From assembly GCA_019240125.1 (NCBI GenBank), contig JAFAYW010000042.1:1-64000 (forward strand): a stretch of 64,000 bases of DNA, in the 5' to 3' direction. Of this stretch, positions 35,100 through 44,912 are shown one piece after another. Under the pieces are notes generated by a model. That model was not told where the DNA came from, ran no database searches, and saw only the letters and a list, made by a program, of their open reading frames with translations. How positions within the stretch are numbered: position 1 is the first letter of the stretch; each line of letters starts with the position of its first letter. This stretch comes from Alphaproteobacteria bacterium. GTDB lineage: Bacteria; Pseudomonadota; Alphaproteobacteria; ATCC43930; CGMCC-115725. Both the position numbers and the translations under genes were made by a program.

Positions 35100-37124
35100 T
35101 CAATGCCGCTTGGAAAGGCTTTCGATCAGTTCCGGCGGCTGAGTTATCGGCAGCGAGCACACCGGCCCCTCGCACACATAAGCCGCCGCGTGTCCGTCGA
35201 CGAGACCCTTGCCCCAGGCCGGATGCCCAGCCGGCAGTGCGCTGTCGGGGGCGACGCATTGCACGACCCGCAGCGGCAGCGAAACGGCGTAGGCTGCGCG
35301 CTGCAGTGCGGCTGCGGCAGTATCGCCGGCATCGCCGACAATCACGATCTGCAGCGGCTTTGCGGCCAATTCGGCGTTGTTGATCAGCGTCGACAGCGGG
35401 AAGAAGTTGCGTGCGACTTCGCCCGCGAAGGCTCGGATGATGGCCTCGGCTCGCTCACGATAGGCCGCCTCGCCGGTCAACACGGCGAGTCGCACCAATA
35501 CGCCGATCAGCGTGCCGTTGCCCGACGGCACCGCGGCGTCGCTCGCGGTTTTGGCGCGGGCGATCAGGTCCTGCGTGTCGTCGGCGGCGAAGAAATAGCC
35601 ACCCCCCGCGGCATCCCAGTAATGCTGGTCGAGCACTTCAGCCCATTCGCGGGCTTGAGCCAGATAGCCAGGGTCGTTTGTTGCTTCGTGCAAGGCGAGC
35701 GCGGCCCGCGAGAGGTTGGCGTAGTCATCGACGGTCGCCGGGTGCCGCGCCCGCCCGCCGCGCCAGCTATGCCGCAGTCGTCGATCGGCGCCGATCATCT
35801 CGCGCTGGATAAAGGCGAAGGCGCGCGCCGCCACATCGATCCATCCACCGCGGTCAAAGGTCAGGCCGGCCTCGGCCAGCGCGGCAATCATCAGCCCGTT
35901 CCAATCCGCCAGAATCTTGTCGTCGAGGCCAGGTCGTATCCGGTTGGCCCGGGCCGACAATAGCAAGTCGCGACTGGCCGACAGTTCGGCTTCGGTCGAA
36001 GTATCGGCAAGCTCCGGATGGGCAAGGCGGTTCAGGATATTGTGCCCCTCCCAATTACCAGCGGGCGTGACGTCGTAATAGCGTTTGAACAACGCGGCGC
36101 GCTCACCCAGGACACTGTCGATCTCGGCTTCAGGCCATACGTAGAACTTGCCTTCCTCATGCTCGCTATCCGCGTCGAGGCTGCTGTAAAAGCCGCCGCT
36201 CGGATCGAGCATCTCGCGTTCGAGCCAGCCGATCGTCTCGGCGACACGCTGCGCGTAAAGCGGGTCGCGGGTCTCCTGCCAGACCAGCGACAGCAGGCTT
36301 ATCAGTTCGGCGTTGTCGTAGAGCATCTTCTCGAAATGGGGCACCAACCATCGCGCATCGGTGGCATAACGTGCATAACCGCCGCCCAGATGGTCGTAGA
36401 TGCCGCCCTGCGAAATGGTGGTGAGAGTCCGGGTGACTGCCTCGTGGAACGGATCGCGCCGCGAGCGCTTCCAGCCCCGCCACAGCACTTCGAAGATGCC
36501 GCATTGTGGGAATTTCGGCGCGGTGCCGATGCCCCCGTTTAGCGGATCGATCTCGCGCAATAGCCGTTCAGCGATGCGATCGTATAATTCCGGGCTAATC
36601 CCATCCCCGGCCTGTGGCTGCCCCAGCTTTTGCAAGGCGTCGCGCAGGGCGGTGACATTCTTGCCGATCGACTCGGTATCGTTGCGATAAGCGTTGGCGA
36701 TGCCGGCGAGTACCTGCGGAAAACCCGGCCGTCCCCAGCGGGCCTCCGGCGGGAAATAGGTGCCGCCCCAAAACGGCTCGCCCTGCGGTGTCAGGAACAT
36801 CGTCAGCGGCCAGCCGCCCTGTTCGCCCATCAGCGACAGCGCATGCTGATAGATCGCATCGAGATCGGGGCGCTCCTCCCGGTCGACCTTGATGTTGACG
36901 AAGTGCTCGTTCATCGGCTCGGCGATCGCCGGGTTCTCGAAACTCTCATGCGCCATCACGTGGCACCAATGGCACGCCGCATAGCCGATCGACAGCAGGA
37001 TGGGTTTGTCAGCCGCCTGCGCGCTGGCTAGCGTATCGGGGTTCCAGGCCTGCCAGTGAACCGGGTTGTCTTTGTGCTGCAGCAGATAGGGGCTGGTCTC
37101 GTCGCCGAGGCGGTTTTGGTCCAT
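35100..37124 (-). CDS. Thioredoxin-domain protein, YyaL/SSP411 family (DUF255)
   Basis: The start at 37124 (MDQNRLGDETSPYLLQHKDNPVHW) matches the family better than 37256. The 674-residue protein has an N-terminal thioredoxin-like domain with the CHWC pair in GYAACHWCHVMAHESF, and a C-terminal (alpha/alpha)6 barrel like N-acylglucosamine epimerases (YDHLGGGYARYATDARWLVPHFEKMLYDNA). Members are widespread, and mammalian SPATA20 is a relative. The function is unknown; a redox or isomerase role is guessed from the two parts. ogt lies 33 bp downstream. Confidence 0.9.
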   Translation of the reverse strand: MDQNRLGDETSPYLLQHKDNPVHWQAWNPDTLASAQAADKPILLSIGYAACHWCHVMAHESFENPAIAEPMNEHFVNIKVDREERPDLDAIYQHALSLMGEQGGWPLTMFLTPQGEPFWGGTYFPPEARWGRPGFPQVLAGIANAYRNDTESIGKNVTALRDALQKLGQPQAGDGISPELYDRIAERLLREIDPLNGGIGTAPKFPQCGIFEVLWRGWKRSRRDPFHEAVTRTLTTISQGGIYDHLGGGYARYATDARWLVPHFEKMLYDNAELISLLSLVWQETRDPLYAQRVAETIGWLEREMLDPSGGFYSSLDADSEHEEGKFYVWPEAEIDSVLGERAALFKRYYDVTPAGNWEGHNILNRLAHPELADTSTEAELSASRDLLLSARANRIRPGLDDKILADWNGLMIAALAEAGLTFDRGGWIDVAARAFAFIQREMIGADRRLRHSWRGGRARHPATVDDYANLSRAALALHEATNDPGYLAQAREWAEVLDQHYWDAAGGGYFFAADDTQDLIARAKTASDAAVPSGNGTLIGVLVRLAVLTGEAAYRERAEAIIRAFAGEVARNFFPLSTLINNAELAAKPLQIVIVGDAGDTAAAALQRAAYAVSLPLRVVQCVAPDSALPAGHPAWGKGLVDGHAAAYVCEGPVCSLPITQPPELIESLSKRH

Positions 37125-37272
37125 GCCGAGAAATCCTGTGTCGCGAATGGGCGAGCTGCGCCGGGATCGGTTGCCGGGAGCGGCGCGAGGCGCTAGCCTT
37201 TGACTCTGATATAGACCGAGAACGGCGGCTCGCGAGAGACGCTCCGCCGGCCTCATCCAGATGGAGAGCCGA

Positions 37273-37632
37273 ATGTCAGATGCGACTGCCGATCCGCCGC
37301 TTTTCTACAGTAGCCACATCTTCTTCTGTAACAACCAGCGCGCCGAGGGCCATCCGCGCGGCTCGTGCAATGCCCGCGCGGCGGCGCTCGGCGGCGTCGA
37401 GAAACTGCGTGGCTACGCCCGCGAAAAAGCACGACAGCTGGGCATCGAGAACATCCGCTGCAACGGCGCCGGCTGCCTCGACCGCTGTGAGCTCGGCCCT
37501 AATCTGGTCATCTATCCGGAAGGCGTCTGGTACCGTTACGAGACGACGTCGGACATCGACGAGATCCTTGAAACCCACGTCAAAAATGGCGGTCGCGTGC
37601 AGCGTCTTCTGCTGCAGCCGGACCAGAAGTAA
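37273..37632 (+). CDS. Thioredoxin-like [2Fe-2S] ferredoxin
   Basis: The 119-residue protein (ATG 37273 after GGAG) has the thioredoxin-like 2Fe-2S pattern: SSHIFFCNNQRAEGHPRGSCNARG-like spacing followed by CNGAGCLDRCELGPNLVIYPEGVWY. The four expected cluster cysteines plus a fifth are visible. It resembles the NuoE-like and (2Fe-2S) ferredoxins of cyanobacterial type. It probably carries electrons in the cytosol. It runs divergently from the thioredoxin-domain gene and just ahead of mnmE. Confidence 0.88.
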   Translation: MSDATADPPLFYSSHIFFCNNQRAEGHPRGSCNARAAALGGVEKLRGYAREKARQLGIENIRCNGAGCLDRCELGPNLVIYPEGVWYRYETTSDIDEILETHVKNGGRVQRLLLQPDQK

Positions 37633-37661
37633 CGTCGGCTAGTCCACCGCTCTCGGAGCTC

Positions 37662-38975
37662 GTTTCCGAGACGATCTATGCGCCGGCGACCGCCGCCGGC
37701 CGCGCCGCGATCGCGATTATCCGCCTCTCCGGACCCTATGCCGGCGCCGCGTTGCGGGCGATCGCCGGCGGATTGCCGGCCCCGCGCGTCGCGACCCACG
37801 CGCGCCTGCGCGATCCCGCAACGGACGAGACCCTCGACGATAGTCTCGTTCTGTGGTTCCCCGCACCGCACAGCGTAACCGGCGAGGATGTCGCCGAGTT
37901 GCAGGCGCATGGCGGCCGCGCGGTGCTAACGTCGGTGCTGGCGGTGCTGGGGCGCCTCGGCTTGCGGCTTGCTGAGCCCGGCGAATTCACCCGGCGGGCG
38001 TTTCTCAATAACAAACTCGATCTCGTCCAGGCTGAGGCGATCGGCGATCTGACCGCCGCCGATACTGAGGCACAGCGCCGCCAGGCCCTGCGCCAGCTTG
38101 AGGGCGCGCTCGGCGAGCTGTATCGCGGCTGGAGCGCGCGGCTGCTGCGCTTGCTCGCGCATCTCGAAGCCGTGATCGATTTCCCCGATGAAGACCTACC
38201 TCCCGAGCTCGAAGCGCAGATCGTTGCTGAAACGGTCGCGCTATGTGGCGAAATACAGCATCATCTGACCGATGGGCATCGCGGTGAACGGCTTCGCGAC
38301 GGTATCGCGCTCGCCATCGTCGGACCGCCCAACGCGGGCAAGTCCACGCTTCTCAATCAGCTGGCGCGGCGCGAGGCGGCGATCACATCTCCCATCGCCG
38401 GGACGACACGCGATGTGATCGAGGTTGCCGTTGACCTTGCCGGCTACCCGGTCGTATTCGCCGATACCGCCGGGCTCCGCGACAGCGCCGATGTAATCGA
38501 GCAGGAGGGACTGCGGCGCGCCCGCGCCCGTGCCGATACCGCCGATCTGCGCCTGTTTGTCTATGATGCGACGGAGCCGGCCGATGCCGCTGGCGCCGCG
38601 GCGTGGTCCGCGACCACGACATTTCTGGTGGCCAATAAATGCGACCTCCTGGGGCACCGGCAGACCCCACTGCCAACGGGGGCCTTTGCCATTTCGGCGA
38701 CGAGCGGCGAGGGCATCGCGGCGCTTACCTCGGCTATCGCCGCGCGCATCGGGGCAGATTATGATGGCACCGCTCCATTACTGACCCGCGCCCGGCACCG
38801 CGCGGCACTCGAGGCCGCGGCGGCGGCGCTGCACCGCTCCGCGAATGCTCCGTTGCCGGAGCTGCGGGCGGAAGATTTGCGGCTCGCCTGGCGCAGCCTG
38901 GGCCAGATCACCGGTAAGGTGGATGTCGAAGACCTGCTCGATGTGATCTTCGCCGATTTTTGCCTTGGCAAGTGA
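37662..38975 (+). CDS. mnmE: tRNA modification GTPase MnmE
   Basis: With MnmG it makes the cmnm5 group at U34 of certain tRNAs. The track begins at TTG 37752, but the frame is open further left and encodes the conserved N-terminus SETIYAPATAAGRAAIAIIRL, so the start must be upstream. No ATG, GTG or TTG lies there; codon 37662 is GTT where alphaproteobacterial genes have GTG or ATG. G domain motifs: G1 GPPNAGKST, G3 DTAG, G4 NKCD. The C-terminus ends in FCLGK, the expected catalytic cysteine motif. The exact start is uncertain. Confidence 0.94.
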   Translation, partial: VSETIYAPATAAGRAAIAIIRLSGPYAGAALRAIAGGLPAPRVATHARLRDPATDETLDDSLVLWFPAPHSVTGEDVAELQAHGGRAVLTSVLAVLGRLGLRLAEPGEFTRRAFLNNKLDLVQAEAIGDLTAADTEAQRRQALRQLEGALGELYRGWSARLLRLLAHLEAVIDFPDEDLPPELEAQIVAETVALCGEIQHHLTDGHRGERLRDGIALAIVGPPNAGKSTLLNQLARREAAITSPIAGTTRDVIEVAVDLAGYPVVFADTAGLRDSADVIEQEGLRRARARADTADLRLFVYDATEPADAAGAAAWSATTTFLVANKCDLLGHRQTPLPTGAFAISATSGEGIAALTSAIAARIGADYDGTAPLLTRARHRAALEAAAAALHRSANAPLPELRAEDLRLAWRSLGQITGKVDVEDLLDVIFADFCLGK

Positions 38976-39010
38976 TGGGCGCAAGTGATGGGTGCCGGGT
39001 GGCCCCGAGC

Positions 39011-39026
39011 TGTTTCACGTGAAACA
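39011..39026. other. parS centromere site, perfect 16-mer
   Basis: TGTTTCACGTGAAACA is an exact copy of the bacterial parS consensus and a perfect palindrome. It lies in the mnmE-mnmG gap, about 10 kb from the proposed origin and 2.6 kb before parA. ParB is expected to load here and spread. Confidence 0.95.
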
Positions 39027-39088
39027 GCGCTTACGAAATCGCCCGGCAATCTCGACAGTTCGGGCGCCGCTCCCTAAATTCCGCCGCC

Positions 39089-40966
39089 ATGAGCGAAGCG
39101 GTAGCGTCATATGATGTCGTCGTGATTGGCGGCGGGCATGCCGGGTGCGAGGCGGCCGCAGCGGCGGGTCGGGTCGGAGCGCGCACGGCCTTGCTGACCC
39201 ATCGGCGCGACACGATCGGCGAAATGTCGTGCAACCCCGCCATCGGCGGTCTCGCTAAGGGACATCTGGTTCGTGAGATCGATGCGCTCGATGGCGTCAT
39301 GGCGCGGGCGATTGATCGCGCCGGCATCCAGTTTCGCCTGCTGAACCGCAGCAAGGGACCAGCGGTGCGCGGCCCGCGTGCGCAGGCCGACCGCAAATTA
39401 TATCGGCAGGCCATGGCGGCTCTGCTCGCGGAAATCAGCAATCTCACGATCATCGAGGGAGCCGCCGAGGATCTGCGGCTCGACGGCCAGAACCGGGTAT
39501 GCGGCCTTATCCTGGGCGACGGACGCGAAATAGCGGCGGGCCGGGTCGTGCTGACAACGGGCACGTTCCTTGGCGGTCTCATTCATATCGGCGCCGAGAA
39601 GATCGCGGCCGGCCGCGTCGGCGAAGCGCCGTCGCTTGGTCTGTCGCATACCTTGCGGCGCTGCGGCTTCGCGCTGGGTCGCCTCAAGACCGGCACGCCA
39701 CCCCGCCTCGATGGCACGACGATCGATTGGGCCGGTCTCGACGTGCAGCCCGGCGACGATCCCCCAGTGCCGTTTTCCTTCATGACCAAACGCATCACCA
39801 CGCCGCAGATCGTCTGCCACATCACCGAAACCAATCCGCACACCCATGCGATAATCAACGCCAACCTCGGTCGATCGCCGCTGTTTGCCGGCGATATCAC
39901 CGGGGTGGGGCCGCGCTATTGCCCGTCGATCGAGGATAAGGTGGTGCGTTTCGCCGAGCGTGAGCGGCACCAGATTTTTCTTGAACCCGAAGGCCTAGAC
40001 GACGATACGATCTATCCCAACGGCATCTCGACCTCATTGCCGCGCGATGTGCAGGCGGCCCTTATAGCGACGATCCCCGGCCTTGAACGCGCGGTGATGC
40101 GGCGGCCGGGCTATGCCATCGAATACGATTATGTCGATCCGCGCGAACTGCACCCCAGCCTCGAAACAAGGCGGGTCTCCGGCCTCTACTTCGCCGGGCA
40201 AATCAATGGCACGACCGGCTACGAGGAGGCGGCAGCACAGGGGCTGATCGCGGGCCTTAATGCGGCGCTGGCGGCCGGGGGTGGCGATCCGCTCGTGTTC
40301 GATCGTGCCGATGGCTATCTCGGCGTGCTGGTCGATGACCTGGTGACGCGCGGCACATCCGAGCCCTACCGCATGTTCACCTCCCGCGCCGAATATCGCC
40401 TGACATTGCGGGCGGATAATGCCGACCAGCGGCTGACGCCGATCGGATTGCGGTGCGGCGCTATCGGGAGCGAACGCGTGAAGGCCTTCGCGGGCAAGAT
40501 GACGGCGCTCGACGCGGCGCGGCAACTCGCGGCGGGGTTGTGTCTCAGCCCGTCGGCATTGCGGCGGCGCGGCTTCGCGGTCAACGCCGACGGAGTGGCG
40601 CGTTCCGCTCGCGAATTGCTGGCGCATCCCGATATCGATGTGGCGCGGCTGACGGCGGTGTGGCCGGAACTCGGCACATTGCCGCCTGACATAGCCGAGC
40701 AGCTTGAGATTGACGCGCGGTATTCGGGTTATCTCGATCGGCAGGCGCGCGATATCGCCGCGTTTCGGCGCGACGAATCGCTGATATTGCCGGACACTCT
40801 GGATTACGCGGCAGTGGGTAGTCTGTCGGCGGAAATCCGCGGTAAACTGACGGCGGCGCGGCCCACGACGCTCGGTGCCGCGGCGCGGATTTCCGGTGTG
40901 ACGCCGGCGGCGCTGGTCGCGTTGCTGCAATTTGTGAAGCGGCGTCCTGAAAACCGCGCGGCTTGA
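39089..40966 (+). CDS. mnmG: tRNA uridine-5-carboxymethylaminomethyl modification enzyme MnmG
   Basis: The 625-residue FAD protein partners with MnmE in modifying U34. The dinucleotide fold [14 protein letters not shown] is at the N-terminus, followed by [25 protein letters not shown] and the family mark [19 protein letters not shown]. The GidA-associated C-terminal helical domain ends in [12 protein letters not shown]. It is 113 bp after mnmE, with a parS site between. The rsmG frame runs into its last 20 bases. Confidence 0.96.
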   Translation: MSEAVASYDVVVIGGGHAGCEAAAAAGRVGARTALLTHRRDTIGEMSCNPAIGGLAKGHLVREIDALDGVMARAIDRAGIQFRLLNRSKGPAVRGPRAQADRKLYRQAMAALLAEISNLTIIEGAAEDLRLDGQNRVCGLILGDGREIAAGRVVLTTGTFLGGLIHIGAEKIAAGRVGEAPSLGLSHTLRRCGFALGRLKTGTPPRLDGTTIDWAGLDVQPGDDPPVPFSFMTKRITTPQIVCHITETNPHTHAIINANLGRSPLFAGDITGVGPRYCPSIEDKVVRFAERERHQIFLEPEGLDDDTIYPNGISTSLPRDVQAALIATIPGLERAVMRRPGYAIEYDYVDPRELHPSLETRRVSGLYFAGQINGTTGYEEAAAQGLIAGLNAALAAGGGDPLVFDRADGYLGVLVDDLVTRGTSEPYRMFTSRAEYRLTLRADNADQRLTPIGLRCGAIGSERVKAFAGKMTALDAARQLAAGLCLSPSALRRRGFAVNADGVARSARELLAHPDIDVARLTAVWPELGTLPPDIAEQLEIDARYSGYLDRQARDIAAFRRDESLILPDTLDYAAVGSLSAEIRGKLTAARPTTLGAAARISGVTPAALVALLQFVKRRPENRAA

Positions 40967-41570
40967 CCCTGCGGGGTTCGCCGCCGCCACGGGTGTTTCA
41001 CGTGAAACGCTGCAGCGGCTGGACGCCTACGCTGCGTTGCTGCGGCAATGGGCGCCGCGCATCAATCTGGTCGGCGCCAACACCATCGATGATCTGTGGA
41101 ACCGGCATTTTCTCGATTCGGCGCAACTCCACGCCCTGATCCCGCCGACTGTCGGCAGTCTCATCGATCTCGGCAGCGGCGCCGGCTTTCCGGGCTTGGT
41201 GTTGGCGATCCTCGGTGTCCCAAACGTCGAACTGGTCGAGAGTGACGCGCGCAAATGTGCTTTCCTGCGCGAGGCCGCACGGGTCGCTGCGGTGCCGGTG
41301 ACGATACGCACGGCGCGAATCGAAACCGTGCCGCCGCACGCGGTAGACGTTGTGACGGCGCGCGCCTGTGCCTCGCTCGACCAACTTCTACAATGGAGTC
41401 AATTGTTTATCGGACCTCATACACTCTGTCTCTTCCCAAAAGGAGAGCACGCGGCGCATGAAGTGACGACGGCTGAGCGCGACTGGTCGATGCAGGTAAC
41501 GCAACATCCCAGCCGGAGCGATCCGCGGGGGGTCATCCTATGTCTGCAGCATGTGAGGCGGCGTGACTGA
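40947..41570 (+). CDS. rsmG: 16S rRNA m7G527 methyltransferase
   Basis: The track starts at TTG 41037, but the frame is open upstream and encodes the usual N-terminus [27 protein letters not shown], so about 30 residues would be lost. The only plausible start in that stretch is CTG 40947, overlapping mnmG by 20 bp; no ATG, GTG or TTG precedes it. SAM motif I is [17 protein letters not shown] and the RINLVG and [11 protein letters not shown] motifs follow. The parS palindrome at 40994-41009 encodes GVSRET. Confidence 0.92.
   Translation: MKTARLDPAGFAAATGVSRETLQRLDAYAALLRQWAPRINLVGANTIDDLWNRHFLDSAQLHALIPPTVGSLIDLGSGAGFPGLVLAILGVPNVELVESDARKCAFLREAARVAAVPVTIRTARIETVPPHAVDVVTARACASLDQLLQWSQLFIGPHTLCLFPKGEHAAHEVTTAERDWSMQVTQHPSRSDPRGVILCLQHVRRRD
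40994..41009. other. parS-like site inside rsmG
   Basis: TGTTTCACGTGAAACG matches parS at 15 of 16 bases, missing only the last. It lies 2 kb from the perfect copy and about 550 bp before parA, in the 5' part of rsmG. Confidence 0.9.
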
Positions 41571-42432
41571 CGCTGCTGAGGGCGAGATCGGAGCCGGGAG
41601 CCGAAGCAGCAGCGCCGCCGTTGCCCGGCTTACCGCGCGGCTCGCGGCGGCGCGCCGGGCGCGCATTATTGCCGTCGCCAACCAGAAGGGCGGCGTCGGC
41701 AAGACCACCACGGCGGTTAATCTGGCCACGGCGCTCGCGGCGGCCGGGCGCCGGGTACTGGTGATCGACATCGACCCGCAGGGCAATGCCAGCACCGGGC
41801 TCGGCATTGGGCGCGAGGCTCGCAATACCGGCAGCTATGACGTGCTGACCGGCGAGAGCGAATTGCCGGCGGCGACGCTCGAAACCGCGGTGCCCCGTCT
41901 GTCTCTGGTGCCGGCGACGCAGGACCTCGCCGGCGCCGAATTGGAGATGAGCCAGCGCGAACACCGCGAGTTCCTGCTGTCACGGGCGATCCGCTCGCGC
42001 CTCGCTGCTTACGAGGACGTGCTGATCGATTGTCCGCCGTCGCTGAATCTGTTGACAATCAATGCTTTAGTGGCTGCCGATCGCGTGCTGGTGCCGTTGC
42101 AGTGCGAGTTTTATGCGCTCGAAGGTCTGGCGCAGCTCATGCGCACGATCGAGCGGGTTCAGCATGGCCTCAATCCGCGTCTCGAACTCCAGGGGGTCGT
42201 GCTGACAATGTACGATCGGCGCAACAATCTCTGCGATCTGGTGGCGGCGGATGTGCGCGAGCATTTCGGCAAGAAGGTTTATGACACGATGATCCCGCGC
42301 AACGTCCGTATCTCGGAGGCGCCATCGCATGGCATGCCGGTGTTGATTTATGACCATCGCTGCGTCGGCTCGCAGGCCTATGTGCAGCTCGCGGCCGAAA
42401 TGCTGCGCGAGCGGCGGCGGGCGCGGGCATGA
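41563..42432 (+). CDS. parA: Chromosome partitioning ATPase ParA
   Basis: The 289-residue protein starts at a GTG overlapping the rsmG stop. A roughly 27-residue N-terminal extension precedes the deviant Walker A motif KGGVGKTTT; DIDPQGNASTGLG and LIDCPPSLNLLT (Walker B) follow. It is a Soj/ParA1-type ATPase that moves ParB-parS complexes over the nucleoid. It overlaps parB by 4 bp. Confidence 0.96.
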   Translation: MTDAAEGEIGAGSRSSSAAVARLTARLAAARRARIIAVANQKGGVGKTTTAVNLATALAAAGRRVLVIDIDPQGNASTGLGIGREARNTGSYDVLTGESELPAATLETAVPRLSLVPATQDLAGAELEMSQREHREFLLSRAIRSRLAAYEDVLIDCPPSLNLLTINALVAADRVLVPLQCEFYALEGLAQLMRTIERVQHGLNPRLELQGVVLTMYDRRNNLCDLVAADVREHFGKKVYDTMIPRNVRISEAPSHGMPVLIYDHRCVGSQAYVQLAAEMLRERRRARA

Positions 42433-43301
42433 GCGAGCCGGTACCGTTGCGCGCCAAGCGGCAACCGCTGGGGCGCGGCCTGGCGGCGCTGTTTGGCGAA
42501 AGCGGCGCGCGTGTCGCCGACCCGGCCGGCGGAGCGCGTGTCGTCCCGATCGAGTCGATCCGTCCCTCGCCGTTCCAGCCGCGCCGCCATTTTGCCGAGG
42601 ATGAACTTGAGGGGTTGGCTCAGTCGATCCGTGAACGGGGTATCATACAGCCGCTCCTGGTGCGGCCGGTCGCCGAGACCGAGGCGGATTTCGAGCTCGT
42701 GGCCGGCGAGCGCCGCTGGCGCGCCGCGCAGCGCGTGGGGCTGCACGACGTGCCGGTTGTGGTGCGGTCGCTCGGCGATTCCGACGTGCTGGAAATCGCG
42801 CTGATCGAGAATCTGCAGCGTGAGGATTTGTCGGCCTTTGAGGAGGCCGAAGCCTATAACCGGTTGATGCGCGAGTTCGGACGCAGTCAGGCGACGCTGG
42901 CCGAGGCGGTTGGCAAGAGCCGCAGCCACGTCGCGAACACGATGCGCCTGTTGTTACTGCCCGAGCCGGTGCGACGCCGGGTGGAAGACGGTGCGCTAAC
43001 GGCGGGACACGCGCGGGCGTTGATTGGTGCCCCCGACCCGGCCGATCTCGCCGCCGAGGTGATCCGCCGCGGGCTTAATGTCCGCGCCACCGAAAAACTG
43101 GTCAGGCGCCGCGCCGCGCAACCCGCACCGCCGCGGCGCCCCGTCCGTTCGGCCGATGCCGCTGCGGTTGAGCGCGAATTAGCAGCGCAGCTTGGCTTGC
43201 GGGTGGCATTGACTGCCAAGAAGCGCGGCGGCAGCCTGACGCTTCACTACAGCAGCCACGAACAGCTCGATCGCATTCTCACGCTATTGCGTCAGCATTA
43301 G
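42429..43301 (+). CDS. parB: Chromosome partitioning protein ParB
   Basis: The 290-residue CTPase clamp shows the N-terminal domain with IRPSPFQPRRHF and GERRWRAAQRVG, LIENLQREDLSAFEEAEAYNRLM, a helix-turn-helix (QATLAEAVGKSRSHVANTMRLLLLP) and the C-terminal dimerisation end. It binds the parS sites in this window, then spreads. The ATGA overlap with parA suggests coupled translation. Confidence 0.96.
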   Translation: MSEPVPLRAKRQPLGRGLAALFGESGARVADPAGGARVVPIESIRPSPFQPRRHFAEDELEGLAQSIRERGIIQPLLVRPVAETEADFELVAGERRWRAAQRVGLHDVPVVVRSLGDSDVLEIALIENLQREDLSAFEEAEAYNRLMREFGRSQATLAEAVGKSRSHVANTMRLLLLPEPVRRRVEDGALTAGHARALIGAPDPADLAAEVIRRGLNVRATEKLVRRRAAQPAPPRRPVRSADAAAVERELAAQLGLRVALTAKKRGGSLTLHYSSHEQLDRILTLLRQH

Positions 43302-43345
43302 CCCGCCGACCATAGTCAACGAGAAACGACCCGAGGGAGATCGGC

Positions 43346-44353
43346 ATGCCCGTCACTGTCCTTTACCCCGAGCCCCGGCAGCAGCCCGACGAGGTCGAGC
43401 GCAGCATTTTCGGGCCCGACGTCCACATCGTAAAGCGCGATGCGGCGTCGCTGGCTGATATCCCTGATGAGGATTGCGCGGCCGCCGACGGGCTGATGAT
43501 CATGGGGTTCGCGGTTACCGGGGCCGACCTGGCGCGGTTTCCCAACTTGCGCGCGATCGTGCGCATGGGGGTCGGCTATGACAAGCTCGACCGGCCGGCC
43601 GCCGCGGCGCGGAATGTGCTGGTTTGCAATGTCCCGGATTACGGCACGACCGAGGTCGCCGACCACGCGATCGCGCTGGCGCTGACCTTGCGCCGTGGCA
43701 TCCTGCTGCATCATGAACACCAGCGACACGACCCGCCGGCTCCCTGGCGCTCGTTTCACGACCCGCTGATCCAGCGGCTCGGCACTCAGACCTTTGGGAT
43801 TGTCGGGCTTGGGCGGATCGGCACGGCTGTCGCGCTGCGGGCCAAGGCGTTCAACTTCCGCGTCGTATTCTACGACCCCAAGCACCCGAACGGGCATGAG
43901 CTGGGGCTTGGTATCGAGCGCGCCCCCACCCTCGAAGATTTGATGCGGCAGACTAACACGCTATCGATCCATTGTCCGCTGACCAGCGAAACCAAGGGGA
44001 TGATCGGCCGCGAGCAATTGGCGCTATTGCCCAAGGGGGCGGTTGTCGTGAACGACGCGCGCGGCCCGATCCTCGATCTCGACGCGCTCGGCGAAGCATT
44101 GCGCAGCGGTCATATCGCCGGCGCCGGTCTCGACGTGTTGCCGGTCGAGCCGCCGGTCGACCCGATCCCCAATCTGCTGCGAGCCTATCGGGCGCGCGAG
44201 AAATGGCTGGAGGGGCGGCTGGTCGTGACGCCGCATTCGGCGTGGCTGACGCCGCATTCCGAGATGGATACGCGCCGGAAATCGGCGGAAACCATGCGCG
44301 CTGCACTTTTAACCAACCAACCACAGAACGTCATCACGCCCGACATGTTCTAA
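43346..44353 (+). CDS. D-2-hydroxyacid dehydrogenase, CtBP-like
   Basis: The 335-residue protein has the D-specific 2-hydroxyacid dehydrogenase layout: VGYDKLDRPAAAAR and NVPDYGTTEVADHAIALAL, the NAD fold FGIVGLGRIGTAVALRAKAF, and the catalytic arginine/glutamate/histidine set in NDARGPILD, LDVLPVEPP and TPHSAW. It resembles the C-terminal-binding-protein subgroup. The substrate is unknown. It has a GAGGGAG site and follows parB by 44 bp, but its link to partitioning is only positional. Confidence 0.9.
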   Translation: MPVTVLYPEPRQQPDEVERSIFGPDVHIVKRDAASLADIPDEDCAAADGLMIMGFAVTGADLARFPNLRAIVRMGVGYDKLDRPAAAARNVLVCNVPDYGTTEVADHAIALALTLRRGILLHHEHQRHDPPAPWRSFHDPLIQRLGTQTFGIVGLGRIGTAVALRAKAFNFRVVFYDPKHPNGHELGLGIERAPTLEDLMRQTNTLSIHCPLTSETKGMIGREQLALLPKGAVVVNDARGPILDLDALGEALRSGHIAGAGLDVLPVEPPVDPIPNLLRAYRAREKWLEGRLVVTPHSAWLTPHSEMDTRRKSAETMRAALLTNQPQNVITPDMF

Positions 44354-44393
44354 TCTGCATCAGACCCGCTCGTCATTATCACCGGAGGGGTGG

Positions 44394-44912
44394 TTGCATC
44401 GGTTGCACCTGCTGCGTCACGCCAAGGCCAGTCGCGACGACGACATGAGCGACAAGCCGCGGCCGCTGAGTCGGCGCGGCCGGGAGACTGCGCGCCGCAT
44501 CGGCGAAACCTTGCCGGCGGCGCTCGACTCGATCGACTTGGTGCTGTGCTCGTCATCGCTGCGGACGCGTGAGACGGCGGAGCTTGCTCTTGCGGCCTTC
44601 CCTGCGACACCGCAGATCCTGTTCGAGGACGTGCTCTACCTCGCTTCGCATCGTGTCCTGTTGCGCCGCCTGCGCCTGCTCGACGAAACGATCGGTGCGG
44701 TATTGGTGATCGGGCACAATCCCGGGCTGCACGAGTTGGCCGTCGCCTTGGCCGAACCGTCTTCGCCGCTTTACGCGATGCTGGCCGAGGGGAAGTTTCC
44801 GACCTCGGCGCGCGCCAGCTTCACCATCGCCGGTCCATGGAATGCGCTGGCGGAAGGCAATGTGCCGCTCGCCGCTTACGTTACGCCGAGGGATCTCGGG
44901 CTTCTGGACTGA
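44394..44912 (+). CDS. sixA: Histidine phosphatase family protein, SixA type
   Basis: The 172-residue protein starts at TTG with GGAG 6 bases upstream. The RHG/RHA motif LHLLRHAKASRDD holds the phosphohistidine His9; SSSLRTRETAELAL and IGHNPGLHELAVAL complete the acid phosphatase site. SixA removes phosphate from His-containing phosphotransfer proteins in E. coli; the target here is not known. It converges on hdaA, overlapping it by 32 bp. Confidence 0.9.
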   Translation: MHRLHLLRHAKASRDDDMSDKPRPLSRRGRETARRIGETLPAALDSIDLVLCSSSLRTRETAELALAAFPATPQILFEDVLYLASHRVLLRRLRLLDETIGAVLVIGHNPGLHELAVALAEPSSPLYAMLAEGKFPTSARASFTIAGPWNALAEGNVPLAAYVTPRDLGLLD

